Source: Bacteroidales bacterium
GTDB lineage: Bacteria; Bacteroidota; Bacteroidia; Bacteroidales; F082
Assembly (NCBI GenBank): GCA_017548125.1
Contig: JAFYNK010000010.1
Coordinates: 1-50,237 of the forward strand
Reading direction: 5' to 3'
DNA length: 50,237 nt
The notes beneath the pieces were generated by a model. The model searched no databases, had not been told where the DNA came from, and saw only the letters and a program-made list of their open reading frames with translations. A program made the position numbers and the translations under genes. This document shows positions 22,669 through 29,902 of this stretch, in pieces; the stretch's first letter is position 1, and every line of letters starts with the position of its first letter.

Positions 22669-23723
22669 TGATGAAAATAATTTCAATATCAGTACTATCT
22701 TTACTATTAACTTGTTTTATTTCATCCATATATTGTCAAATTCCTCCTAATTTGGATAACAATTGGAAATTAAATACAAAAAAAAGCGATGAATTCAACG
22801 ACACCATATTAGATGATTCCAAGTGGGATGTTCTTGATATTTCAAATGGTATAGGATATAGCTGGGGAGGAGCTGAATATTTCAGGCCTGAAAATGTTGC
22901 TGTTGACAATAATATTTTACAATTAATAGTTGAACGTAAGCCAAACAACCACAACAAATATTATTCAGGCGGAGTTAGATCTGTCAATCACAATTTTTCC
23001 TATGGATACTTTGAAATATATGCAAAATTACCAGGATTCTATAATAATGGAATACCATGCGGAGATGGTTTTTGGCCTGCATTTTGGACATATTACGTTG
23101 AAGAAGATGAAGATGGATGCCGAATCATACATGATGAAATCGATATATTAGAACCATCTGGAAGACAATATGCTAATGCAAAATCCAATGTCGCAGGTTG
23201 GCATGATGAACACCCAGATTGTGAAATCGATCATATAAAAGTATGTGAAGCACAGTATAACCACAACCAACCGCTATTTAAAGATTATCATAAATATGCA
23301 GTTGAATGGTTACCTGATAGAATTATATTTTATTTTGACGATCAACCTTTCTATGCTCAATACAATCATCCAAAGATGATCATGAAACCTCAGTATGTAG
23401 TAATAGACCAACAAATGGACAAGACATACAATGTAAATTCCAACACACCATTTCCACAATATATGTTAATAGACTATTTTAGATACTATGAATTAAACAC
23501 TTCATTCTGCGAACAAACTTTATCAATAACAAGCAATTCACAATTAAATAAGCATTTGCCAGGAGTACGTAAAAATATAATTATTGGAGATGGCACTAAT
23601 TCATTATATTTATCTAACAATCAAAGCATAACATTAAGAGCAACGAATGAAATAACAATAAATGGAGATTTTATTGTTCCTATTGGATGTGAATTAAATT
23701 TAATACCAACACCTTGTTATTAA
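22668..23723 (+). CDS. Secreted family 16 glycoside hydrolase
   Basis: 351 residues with signal peptide (MMKIISISVLSLLLTCFISSIYC). The GH16 fold is recognisable from SDEFNDTILDDSKWDV, SGGVRSVNHNFSYGYFEIYAKLP, GFWPAFWTYY and the catalytic signature HDEIDILEPSG (ExDxxE; nucleophile and acid/base glutamates about residues 158 and 163). KYAVEWLPDRIIFYFDD is also typical. Family members cut beta-1,3/1,4-glucans, agar, carrageenan or xyloglucan; the exact target cannot be read here. The last about 65 residues (NSQLNKHLPGVRKNIIIGDGTN...) lie outside the catalytic domain and look like the beta-rich appendage seen on T9SS-era surface proteins, without a standard sorting tail. Translationally coupled to the upstream transferase. 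Confidence 0.88.
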   Translation: MMKIISISVLSLLLTCFISSIYCQIPPNLDNNWKLNTKKSDEFNDTILDDSKWDVLDISNGIGYSWGGAEYFRPENVAVDNNILQLIVERKPNNHNKYYSGGVRSVNHNFSYGYFEIYAKLPGFYNNGIPCGDGFWPAFWTYYVEEDEDGCRIIHDEIDILEPSGRQYANAKSNVAGWHDEHPDCEIDHIKVCEAQYNHNQPLFKDYHKYAVEWLPDRIIFYFDDQPFYAQYNHPKMIMKPQYVVIDQQMDKTYNVNSNTPFPQYMLIDYFRYYELNTSFCEQTLSITSNSQLNKHLPGVRKNIIIGDGTNSLYLSNNQSITLRATNEITINGDFIVPIGCELNLIPTPCY

Positions 23724-23737
23724 CAAAAATCAATAAA

Positions 23738-24751
23738 ATGAAAGTACATATAAGAATATCAACATTATTAGCCTTCATCTTAGGAGTATCTATAAATTTA
23801 AATGCACAGCTTAAAGTAGAAAGTAATGGAAACGTAAGAATAGGAACAAATGAGCCATATCCTAAAGGTGGAAAACTACAAATAACAGGGATAAATGAAA
23901 CACTTGAAGCAAGAATTTTTGTAAGTTCAAATAATACAGCTCGATTGTGGACAGCTAATTCAACGAATGCTGTAGGGTTTGGAATCGATGAAAATGCTGT
24001 CGGACATATATATCGAAATATAAACTCACCAATCTCAATCATGACCTTTAATAATAATGGTTATATTGGGATTGGCAAAAATCCTTCATATACTTTAGAT
24101 GTTAATGGAAGCATAAATGCAAATATCGTAATATTTTCATCAAACGAATCTCTAAGATTTAATACAAAACCTATTGATAATATATCAGATAATTTATATA
24201 ATTTAAACAGCATATCGTATAAGTTACATAATTCTGATAATATTTCGATTAAAAACAATGAAAACTTTCATTATGGTTTCATAGCACAAGAAGTACAAAA
24301 CATCTTCCCAGAATTAGTGTATGAAGATAACAACGGAATTCTTGGAATAGATTACATATCATTTATACCTTTATTAATCAATGAATTAAAACAACAACAA
24401 ACAAATATTGAAAATTTAAGAAATGAAATAAACATATTAAAATCAGCACTAATAAAACAGTCCGTTAACAAAAGCGAAGATAATAATTTAGCTGAAATAT
24501 TATATCAAAACTACCCTAACCCATTTAACCAAGCGACTACAATCAATTTAAATTTACCATTAAACATCACCTCTGCAACACTACATATATATGATTTATA
24601 CGGCAACCCTACTAAAACATACACCATCGAAGAACGTGGATTTACAACTATTACTATTGATGCAAATGAACTAAATACAGGCATCTACATATACTCATTA
24701 ATTGCAGATCAAAAAATAATTGACACCAAAGTTTTTATAATAACTGAATAG
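23738..24751 (+). CDS. Secreted protein with S74-type tail-fibre chaperone domain and T9SS sorting domain
   Basis: 337 residues from ATG 23738, preferred to an ATG at 23714 because it starts the signal peptide MKVHIRISTLLAFILGVSINLNAQ and does not overlap the previous gene. N-terminal beta-helix-like repeats (ESNGNVRIGTNEPYPKGGKL, GIGKNPSYTLDVNGSINAN) lead to a Peptidase_S74/intramolecular-chaperone-like region (LNSISYKL...HYGFIAQEVQNIFPELVYEDNNGILGIDYISFIPLLINELKQ, in pieces) and a coiled coil. A T9SS type A domain (YQNYPNPFNQATTINLNLP...TGIYIYSLIADQKIIDTKVFII) ends it. A trimeric surface fibre is plausible. This S74 plus T9SS architecture is known in Bacteroidetes. Third gene of the cassette. 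Confidence 0.85.
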   Translation: MKVHIRISTLLAFILGVSINLNAQLKVESNGNVRIGTNEPYPKGGKLQITGINETLEARIFVSSNNTARLWTANSTNAVGFGIDENAVGHIYRNINSPISIMTFNNNGYIGIGKNPSYTLDVNGSINANIVIFSSNESLRFNTKPIDNISDNLYNLNSISYKLHNSDNISIKNNENFHYGFIAQEVQNIFPELVYEDNNGILGIDYISFIPLLINELKQQQTNIENLRNEINILKSALIKQSVNKSEDNNLAEILYQNYPNPFNQATTINLNLPLNITSATLHIYDLYGNPTKTYTIEERGFTTITIDANELNTGIYIYSLIADQKIIDTKVFIITE

Positions 24752-24753
24752 CC

Positions 24754-26301
24754 ATGAATATTATATACTCATGTTTCTCTGACACTCAAAACGTTTTACT
24801 ACTCACAGGAGGTTTTTCTTTTATAATCAGTTTGTTAATGCACATCAAAAGCAGAGAATATCTATCATTGGCATTCCTTGTTTTAACTGCAATTTGCATA
24901 TTTAGTTTCGCAGCATTGTTGGATCCATTTTTAAATTTATGGGACGAGCGTTTTCATGCACTTGCTGCCAAGAATATGATGAACCATCCACTAATGCCAA
25001 CTTTATACGACGATCCTATCGTTGATATGCCTTACGATAGATGGGACAGATACCATATTTGGCTGCACAAACAGCCTCTGTTTTTATGGCAGATTGCTAT
25101 TTGCTTCAAAATATTCGGTGTATCTGAATTCAGTCTAAGATTACCTGACATCGTACTTGGAACAATATTAGTTGTAATAACATATCGCTCAGGTAAATTA
25201 TTGGCAAATAAAAATGTAGCATATATATCTTCATTATTTGTCATTTCTACAATATATATATTAGAACTAATTGCTGGCAGACAAGAACTTGAACACAATG
25301 ACTTTACTTTTTTAGTTTATATTTCACTAAGCATCTGGTCTTTTATTGAATATTACTACAGTAAGAAAACAATTTGGATTTATTTAATTGGATTATTTTC
25401 CGGAATGGCTATTTTATGCAAATGGCTGGTAGGATTGCTCGTATATTTTGGATGGGGATTCATGAGGATTTTACAAAAAAATATAAAAATATCTAAAAAC
25501 ACAGATCTTATCATTTCATTGTCAATCACATTATTAGTTGCCTTGCCTTGGCAAATATTAACATTTGTATGGTATCCTGAAGAAGCTGCTTGTGCATACC
25601 GTTTCAATTCCATACACTTCACAACTCCTTTAGAAGGACACGGAGGTAATTTCTGGTATCATTTCAACATGTTTAATACAATTTATGGCAAAATTGCATC
25701 ATTCTTAATAATTCCAGGATTCATTGCTTTATATAAAAAAAACAAAGACAAAATATTACTTAACTCATTATTGAGCATGGTAATTGTTGTATATCTTTTC
25801 TTCTCATTAGCCGCAACAAAAATGCCATCATTTACAATCGTAACAGCAATGATCATTTTTATTGCTTTTGCTACACTATTTGATTCTATCATAGAGCACA
25901 TCAATAAATTATTTATAAAAAGATATATCAAATCTTTAATTTTCGGATTGTTTACTATCACAATTGCTATATTCAACTTTGACATTACTTTCTTAAAAGA
26001 AAAACACACAAATAATACTTACACTAGTAATCTATTAAACAACAAACATGTATTCAAATCATTAGAACTGCCGTCCAACACTGTTTTATTTAATGTAAAA
26101 GGACGTCACTATATAGAAGCAATGTTTTACACAAATCTCCCTTCTTATAATTTTATACCTTCTCTTGAACAATATCAAGACATTAAAAGTAAAGGAAAAA
26201 CAATTGCCTTATTTAAAAAAAACAATGAAAAAATTCCTGATTATTTAACAGATGACACATCTGTGATTATCATAGATAAGGAGATAAAAGGATACGAATA
26301 A
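24754..26301 (+). CDS. ArnT/PMT-like (GT39/GT83-type) membrane glycosyltransferase
   Basis: 515 residues with about 10-11 hydrophobic helices. The first periplasmic loop has the signature LNLWDERFHALAAKNMMNHP...YDRWDRYHIWLHKQPLFLWQIAICFKIFGVSEFSLRLPDI (in pieces), where the D-E pair and HKQPL are characteristic of lipid-linked-sugar transferases of the ArnT/PMT class. The long C-terminal soluble part (from about 425) faces the periplasm. It would move a sugar from a polyprenyl carrier onto lipid or protein, and fits with the DPM-like enzyme at the start of the cassette. It starts 2 bp after the previous stop and is the last gene before the second 76-bp repeat. Confidence 0.85.
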   Translation: MNIIYSCFSDTQNVLLLTGGFSFIISLLMHIKSREYLSLAFLVLTAICIFSFAALLDPFLNLWDERFHALAAKNMMNHPLMPTLYDDPIVDMPYDRWDRYHIWLHKQPLFLWQIAICFKIFGVSEFSLRLPDIVLGTILVVITYRSGKLLANKNVAYISSLFVISTIYILELIAGRQELEHNDFTFLVYISLSIWSFIEYYYSKKTIWIYLIGLFSGMAILCKWLVGLLVYFGWGFMRILQKNIKISKNTDLIISLSITLLVALPWQILTFVWYPEEAACAYRFNSIHFTTPLEGHGGNFWYHFNMFNTIYGKIASFLIIPGFIALYKKNKDKILLNSLLSMVIVVYLFFSLAATKMPSFTIVTAMIIFIAFATLFDSIIEHINKLFIKRYIKSLIFGLFTITIAIFNFDITFLKEKHTNNTYTSNLLNNKHVFKSLELPSNTVLFNVKGRHYIEAMFYTNLPSYNFIPSLEQYQDIKSKGKTIALFKKNNEKIPDYLTDDTSVIIIDKEIKGYE

Positions 26302-26374
26302 TTAAAAGTATTTTCAACTATAAAATCATAAATCACTGAAAATCAATTTATAGAAAAAACTTTGAAAAAACATC

Positions 26375-26450
26375 CATTTTTTAGCTGTGCAAAAATAGTA
26401 AATATATTTACTTTACCAAATTGATTTAATAAAATATTTTATCATTTTTA
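26375..26450. repeat. 76-bp direct repeat, copy B
   Basis: Identical to 21704-21779. It keeps the leftward TTTG-N19-TATTTTTG promoter (26417-26420 and 26390-26397) and the palindrome AGTAAATATATTTACT (26397-26412). Here the leftward promoter would run antisense into the cassette, while the right edge abuts the promoter region of the SDR/VOC operon. Confidence 0.9.
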
Positions 26451-26472
26451 GATACCGTTTTAAAAATTGTTA

Positions 26473-26564
26473 TATTTTTGTGCCTCGAACTAAAGAAAAC
26501 AACAAGCGATATGATCAAAAGACTGTTGTCAGTTGACTGCCGTACGTTGTCCTTAAAACAATGA
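26473..26564 (+). promoter_or_regulatory. -7 element and overlapping leader ORF before the SDR/VOC operon
   Basis: TATTTTTG at 26473-26480 is a -7 match. An ATG at 26511 opens a 17-codon frame whose TGA (26562-26564) overlaps the SDR start at 26561 as ATGA, suggesting translational coupling or a leader peptide. Confidence 0.4.
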
Positions 26565-27358
26565 CTATGATAAACTTAAAAGACAAATACGCACTTGTAA
26601 CAGGAGCGAGTTCCGGGATTGGCGCTGCCATTGCCAAACAGCTCGCCAAAGAAGGATGTAACTTATTCCTGACAGGGCAAAACAAAGAACGACTAGAAGA
26701 GACCAAAAAATCATGTGAAGCTAAGGGCGTTAGAGTCTTCTCCAAAGAAAGCAATTTTGAGGAATATTCAAGCATAGACGTTTTTGTTCAATTTGTCAAA
26801 TCACATAACATAAATATCGACCTTTTTGTTTTAAACGCCGGCATTTCTCAAAGAGCAAAAGCATTTGAAACAGACTTCGCTACCGACCAGAAGATAATGC
26901 AAGTAAATTACTGGAGTTCTGTATATCTCATCAAGCAGTTTAAAGACGAGATTCTCAACTCAAAACATACTAGCATTTCTGTCACCACCTCGCTCGCAGG
27001 TTTATTCGGTTTCCCATTAAGAACATCATATTGTTCATCAAAACACGCCTTGCTCGGCTTCTTCGAGTCAATGGATTTGGAATACGACAACGTCAGCGTC
27101 ACTTTCCTTATTCCTGGAAGAATCAACACCAACATCAGCAAGAGCGCTCTTCTTGGCGACGGACAACGTTATGAAAAGATGGACCCAGGCCAAGCCAAAG
27201 GCCTCGACGTTGACAAAGCAGCGAAACGTGCTGTCGAGGCTATCAAGAAAAAGAAACACAGAAAACTCATTGGAAAATACGAATTGTTAATGGCATATAT
27301 TAATAGGTATCTTCCAAGTCTTTATTACATACTCTCAAAACATATTTCTCCAACTTAA
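26561..27358 (+). CDS. Short-chain dehydrogenase/reductase
   Basis: 265 residues; start at 26561 or two codons later at 26567. TGASSGIG cofactor motif (about 14-21), NAG (about 92-94), catalytic Ser in VTTSLAG and YCSSK (Tyr about 156, Lys about 160), followed by LLGFFESMDLEY. Classical SDR of the KDSR-like branch with a hydrophobic, basic C-terminus (YINRYLPSLYYILSK) that may touch the membrane. It shares the 76-bp operator-containing repeat with the oxoamine synthase operon, so both probably belong to one lipid pathway (inference). The VOC gene starts 12 bp downstream. Confidence 0.85.
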   Translation: MTMINLKDKYALVTGASSGIGAAIAKQLAKEGCNLFLTGQNKERLEETKKSCEAKGVRVFSKESNFEEYSSIDVFVQFVKSHNINIDLFVLNAGISQRAKAFETDFATDQKIMQVNYWSSVYLIKQFKDEILNSKHTSISVTTSLAGLFGFPLRTSYCSSKHALLGFFESMDLEYDNVSVTFLIPGRINTNISKSALLGDGQRYEKMDPGQAKGLDVDKAAKRAVEAIKKKKHRKLIGKYELLMAYINRYLPSLYYILSKHISPT

Positions 27359-27369
27359 AAATTAGAACA

Positions 27370-28446
27370 ATGAAAGAAAAAGTAATATGCGGTATTCAAC
27401 AAGTCGGCATCGGCGTTGAAGAATTATTGGCACCATGGAAATGGTATAACAAGGTGATGGGCTTCGAGATGAAGATCTTCGACGACGAAGGCGTCGCGGA
27501 ACGCATGCTTCCTTACACTGGAGGCAAGCCACAGCCAAGACGCGCGGTCTTAGCGTTCAACCCTCGCGGCGGCGGCGGTTTCGAAGTTTGGCAGCCTAAA
27601 GGCAGAAAAGTAAAATATCCGGAACGTCAGCTCATGCTCGGCGACTACGGCATCAACATCTGCAAATTAAAAGCGAAAGATGTTGAGAAATCATACGCTC
27701 ATCTTAAAGAAAACGGAGCGACAATGCTCAGCGAAGTGTGCTCCTCTCCTTTCGGATTCAAGCATTTCTATTTCAAAGACCCATGGAATAATATCTTCGA
27801 GGTGGAGCAAAACGACTACGCCTTCATCGATGACAACAAAATAACAAACGGCGGCGTCAACGGAGTTTGCATCGGCGTGAAAGACATGGAGAAATCTATC
27901 GAGTTCTACGGCAAGTTATTGGATTACGACACAATAGTCGGTGACGTAACAGGCACTTTCGATGATATACAAAACATCAACGGCGGCAAAGACAAATTCC
28001 GTCGCGTTATGCTGAAACGCTCCAAACCGATACAAGGACCGCTTTCTGATATGATGGGAGATTCTCATATCGAATTGATTCAAAATTTAAGTTCCGAGCC
28101 TGTAAAAGTTTTAGAAAACAGATATTGGGGCGACCCTGGCTACATCCACTTATGCTTCGACGTTCGTAACATGGAATGCATCAAAGAAGCTGCTGAGGCA
28201 TTAGGACATCCTTTCGTCTGTGATGGAGGCCGCGACTTCGACATGGGCGACGCCAACGGACACTTCACCTACGTGGAAGATCCTAACGGCACTTTGATAG
28301 AATTCGTCGAGACATTCAAGGTTCCTGTCATGAAGAAATTCGGCATTTATCTCAACCTCGAAAACAGAGACGACTATAAACCATTACCTAAATTCATGAC
28401 CAAAGCGATGAGATTTAGCAAGATTAAAGCGGAGAAGATAAAATAA
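27370..28446 (+). CDS. Two-module VOC (glyoxalase/dioxygenase superfamily) protein
   Basis: 358 residues. Two vicinal-oxygen-chelate modules: about 5-150 (QQVGIGVEELLAPWKWYNKVMGF ... FYFKDPWNNIFEVEQ) and about 158-310 (NGVCIGVKDMEKSIEFYGKLLDY ... GYIHLCFDVRNM ... YVEDPNGTLIEFVE). The second module keeps the usual His and Glu metal ligands. The first has Gln in place of the first His, so only one metal site may be complete. A basic tail follows. Members include epimerases, glyoxalases and extradiol-type dioxygenases; no specific reaction can be named. It is co-transcribed with the SDR next to sphingoid/sulfonolipid genes, which suggests it modifies a lipid or its precursor. Confidence 0.8.
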   Translation: MKEKVICGIQQVGIGVEELLAPWKWYNKVMGFEMKIFDDEGVAERMLPYTGGKPQPRRAVLAFNPRGGGGFEVWQPKGRKVKYPERQLMLGDYGINICKLKAKDVEKSYAHLKENGATMLSEVCSSPFGFKHFYFKDPWNNIFEVEQNDYAFIDDNKITNGGVNGVCIGVKDMEKSIEFYGKLLDYDTIVGDVTGTFDDIQNINGGKDKFRRVMLKRSKPIQGPLSDMMGDSHIELIQNLSSEPVKVLENRYWGDPGYIHLCFDVRNMECIKEAAEALGHPFVCDGGRDFDMGDANGHFTYVEDPNGTLIEFVETFKVPVMKKFGIYLNLENRDDYKPLPKFMTKAMRFSKIKAEKIK

Positions 28447-28462
28447 GAAATTCAGAATTTCA

Positions 28463-28515
28463 GAACCTCAGAATCATAGAAATATTTTTGTGATTTTGAG
28501 GTTTTGAAATCACCA
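28463..28515 (+). terminator. Terminator-like hairpin after the SDR/VOC operon
   Basis: AACCTCAGAATCA pairs with TGATTTTGAGGTT (one G-U) across a 14-nt loop. It is built from the word GAACCTCAGAA that also forms the terminator at 3860. The rest of 28516-28673 contains an ATTACTAC word array and no gene. Confidence 0.55.
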
Positions 28516-28673
28516 CGAATTGCGTATATCAACACATATTTTTTCAACACCCACCCCATCACTTCATTACTACATTACTTCATTACTACGTGACGACATA
28601 TCATAAAAGCCCCTGCATTCTTAACTGGAAAGCTCGCCGCTGCGGCCAACAGCCAACAGTCTTAGTTCTTATC

Positions 28674-29576
28674 TCAGCAACCGAGTTCTTTCAACAAAAG
28701 ATCTACGGATAAATTTAATTTTGAAAAAGCAAATAGTTTTTTGCCTAAATCTTTGAGAGAAGCTCCAATATGAAATACTTCTTCTTTATCAATTATAACA
28801 AATCTATCGTGTATGCCTTTAGCTGTTTGTATTTCAATTTCCAAATATTGTTTATTATGTCGGTCTAAATCCAATTTTAGTTGATTGCTAATTTTATCCG
28901 TGTATATTGTTGCTTCAACTCCACCTTTTCTCTTATCAAGCATTGTCAACACAGATTCGTCAATATAATTATCAATGACAATGATTGATTCATTTGCCAT
29001 TTTTATCAAATCCGTTATAAATTTATAAGCATCAAATATTTCACCTCTATAAAAAACACCTTGAACAGGTGGTATTGATTTTTGCACAAAATAATTTATC
29101 TGTTCATTCATCTCTTTAAGTTGAACATCATGATTATACAGCTTATTTTCAAACTTATTTTCTATATAGTCGATCCTTTGGTTTATAGAATATCCTTTAA
29201 GCAAATTATTTTTAAGTATGCTGTTTGCCCATTGACGAAACTGTATTCCAATCTTTGTATTGACTCTAAAACCTATAGAAATTATAACATCTAGATTATA
29301 ATATGTTATATTTCTGAATACTTCCCTATTTCCTTCTACTCGAACTGTTCGGAAATTCCGAACAGTTGAATTCTTATCTAGTTCATTCTGGTGATAAATA
29401 CTTCTAATATGTTCACTGATGTTTGACTTGCTTGATTGAAACAACTGAACAATCTGATTCTGGGAAAGCCATACCATATCATCGTTCAAAATAACTTCAA
29501 TTTTAACATCATTATTCGCCTGGTATATTACAAGTTCGCCATGAAGGCTATCATCATTATTTGTACTGTTATTCAT
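28674..29576 (-). CDS. RhuM-family (virulence RhuM-like) protein with PLD-like C-terminal region
   Basis: 300 residues. The N-terminal about 150 residues match the RhuM pattern: VWLSQNQIVQLFQSSKSNISEHIRSIYHQNELDKNSTVRNFRTVRVEGNREVFRNITYYNLDVIISIGFRVNTKIGIQFRQWA (in pieces). The first part is a helix-turn-helix-like DNA-binding motif. The C-terminal part (about 175-300) has IVIDNYIDESVLTMLDKRKGGVEATIYT and HDRFVIIDKEEVFHIGASLKDLGKKLF, resembling a phospholipase-D-like half site with HxRx4D in place of HxKx4D. RhuM genes are scattered in accessory DNA; their function is unproven. Own promoter at 29601-29630. AT-rich relative to neighbours, consistent with transfer. Confidence 0.8.
   Translation of the reverse strand: MNNSTNNDDSLHGELVIYQANNDVKIEVILNDDMVWLSQNQIVQLFQSSKSNISEHIRSIYHQNELDKNSTVRNFRTVRVEGNREVFRNITYYNLDVIISIGFRVNTKIGIQFRQWANSILKNNLLKGYSINQRIDYIENKFENKLYNHDVQLKEMNEQINYFVQKSIPPVQGVFYRGEIFDAYKFITDLIKMANESIIVIDNYIDESVLTMLDKRKGGVEATIYTDKISNQLKLDLDRHNKQYLEIEIQTAKGIHDRFVIIDKEEVFHIGASLKDLGKKLFAFSKLNLSVDLLLKELGC
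29343..29367. repeat. 25-nt perfect palindrome inside the RhuM-like gene
   Basis: AACTGTTCGGAA, one A, TTCCGAACAGTT: 12-bp arms with a single-base centre. On the coding strand it spells the family-typical TVRNFRTV region. Confidence 0.85.
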
Positions 29577-29600
29577 ATTTTTTTATTTTGATTCTATTTG

Positions 29601-29630
29601 CAAATTTAGAATAACACTAACAAACACCAA
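29601..29630 (-). promoter_or_regulatory. Promoter of the RhuM-like gene
   Basis: Minus-strand TTG (29628-29630), 19 bp spacer, TAAATTTG (29601-29608), 24 bp before the ATG. The rest of 29631-29850 is AT-rich with an ATTACTCC word array and no gene. Confidence 0.6.
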
Positions 29631-29854
29631 TCACTTCAATACTAGAAAATTAGTTTGTATTTTCATTTTTAACATTTTTTATGATTTTATTAAGATTTCA
29701 TGTTAATATTTATTTATAAATCATAAACTTTATTTATCAACGGACTTTGGGTTTAAGTCCAAAAGCCAACCCTTAGTTCTTAGCTCAGCAACCTCATTCC
29801 TATTTTCCTCCCCACCCACACCCCATCACTACATTACTCCATTACTCCAACATT

Positions 29855-29895
29855 AAAAAAAAACTGCCGCTTTTTTCGAAGTGGCAGTTTTTTTT
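29855..29895 (-). terminator. Intrinsic terminator of the TonB receptor/oligopeptidase B operon
   Basis: AAAACTGCCGCTT pairs with AAGTGGCAGTTTT (one G-U), short loop, long A/T runs on both sides; 8 bp after the oligopeptidase stop. Confidence 0.8.
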
Positions 29896-29902
29896 AAAAC
29901 GG

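Larger units (their letters stand above)
21780..26374 (+). mobile_element. 4.6-kb AT-rich glycan cassette between two identical 76-bp repeats (inferred insertion)
   Basis: Four tightly packed co-directional genes (glycosyltransferase, GH16 hydrolase, T9SS tail-fibre-like protein, GT39-type transferase), visibly AT-richer than the flanking lipid genes. Without the segment and one repeat, the oxoamine synthase operon and the SDR/VOC operon would be a divergent pair sharing one promoter region. No recombinase is present. The element is inferred from repeat, composition and gene order. Confidence 0.55.

Noticed and set aside
21704-26450. Classical composite transposon
   Set aside because: The 76-bp repeats are direct, contain a host promoter, have no terminal inverted repeats and enclose no transposase.
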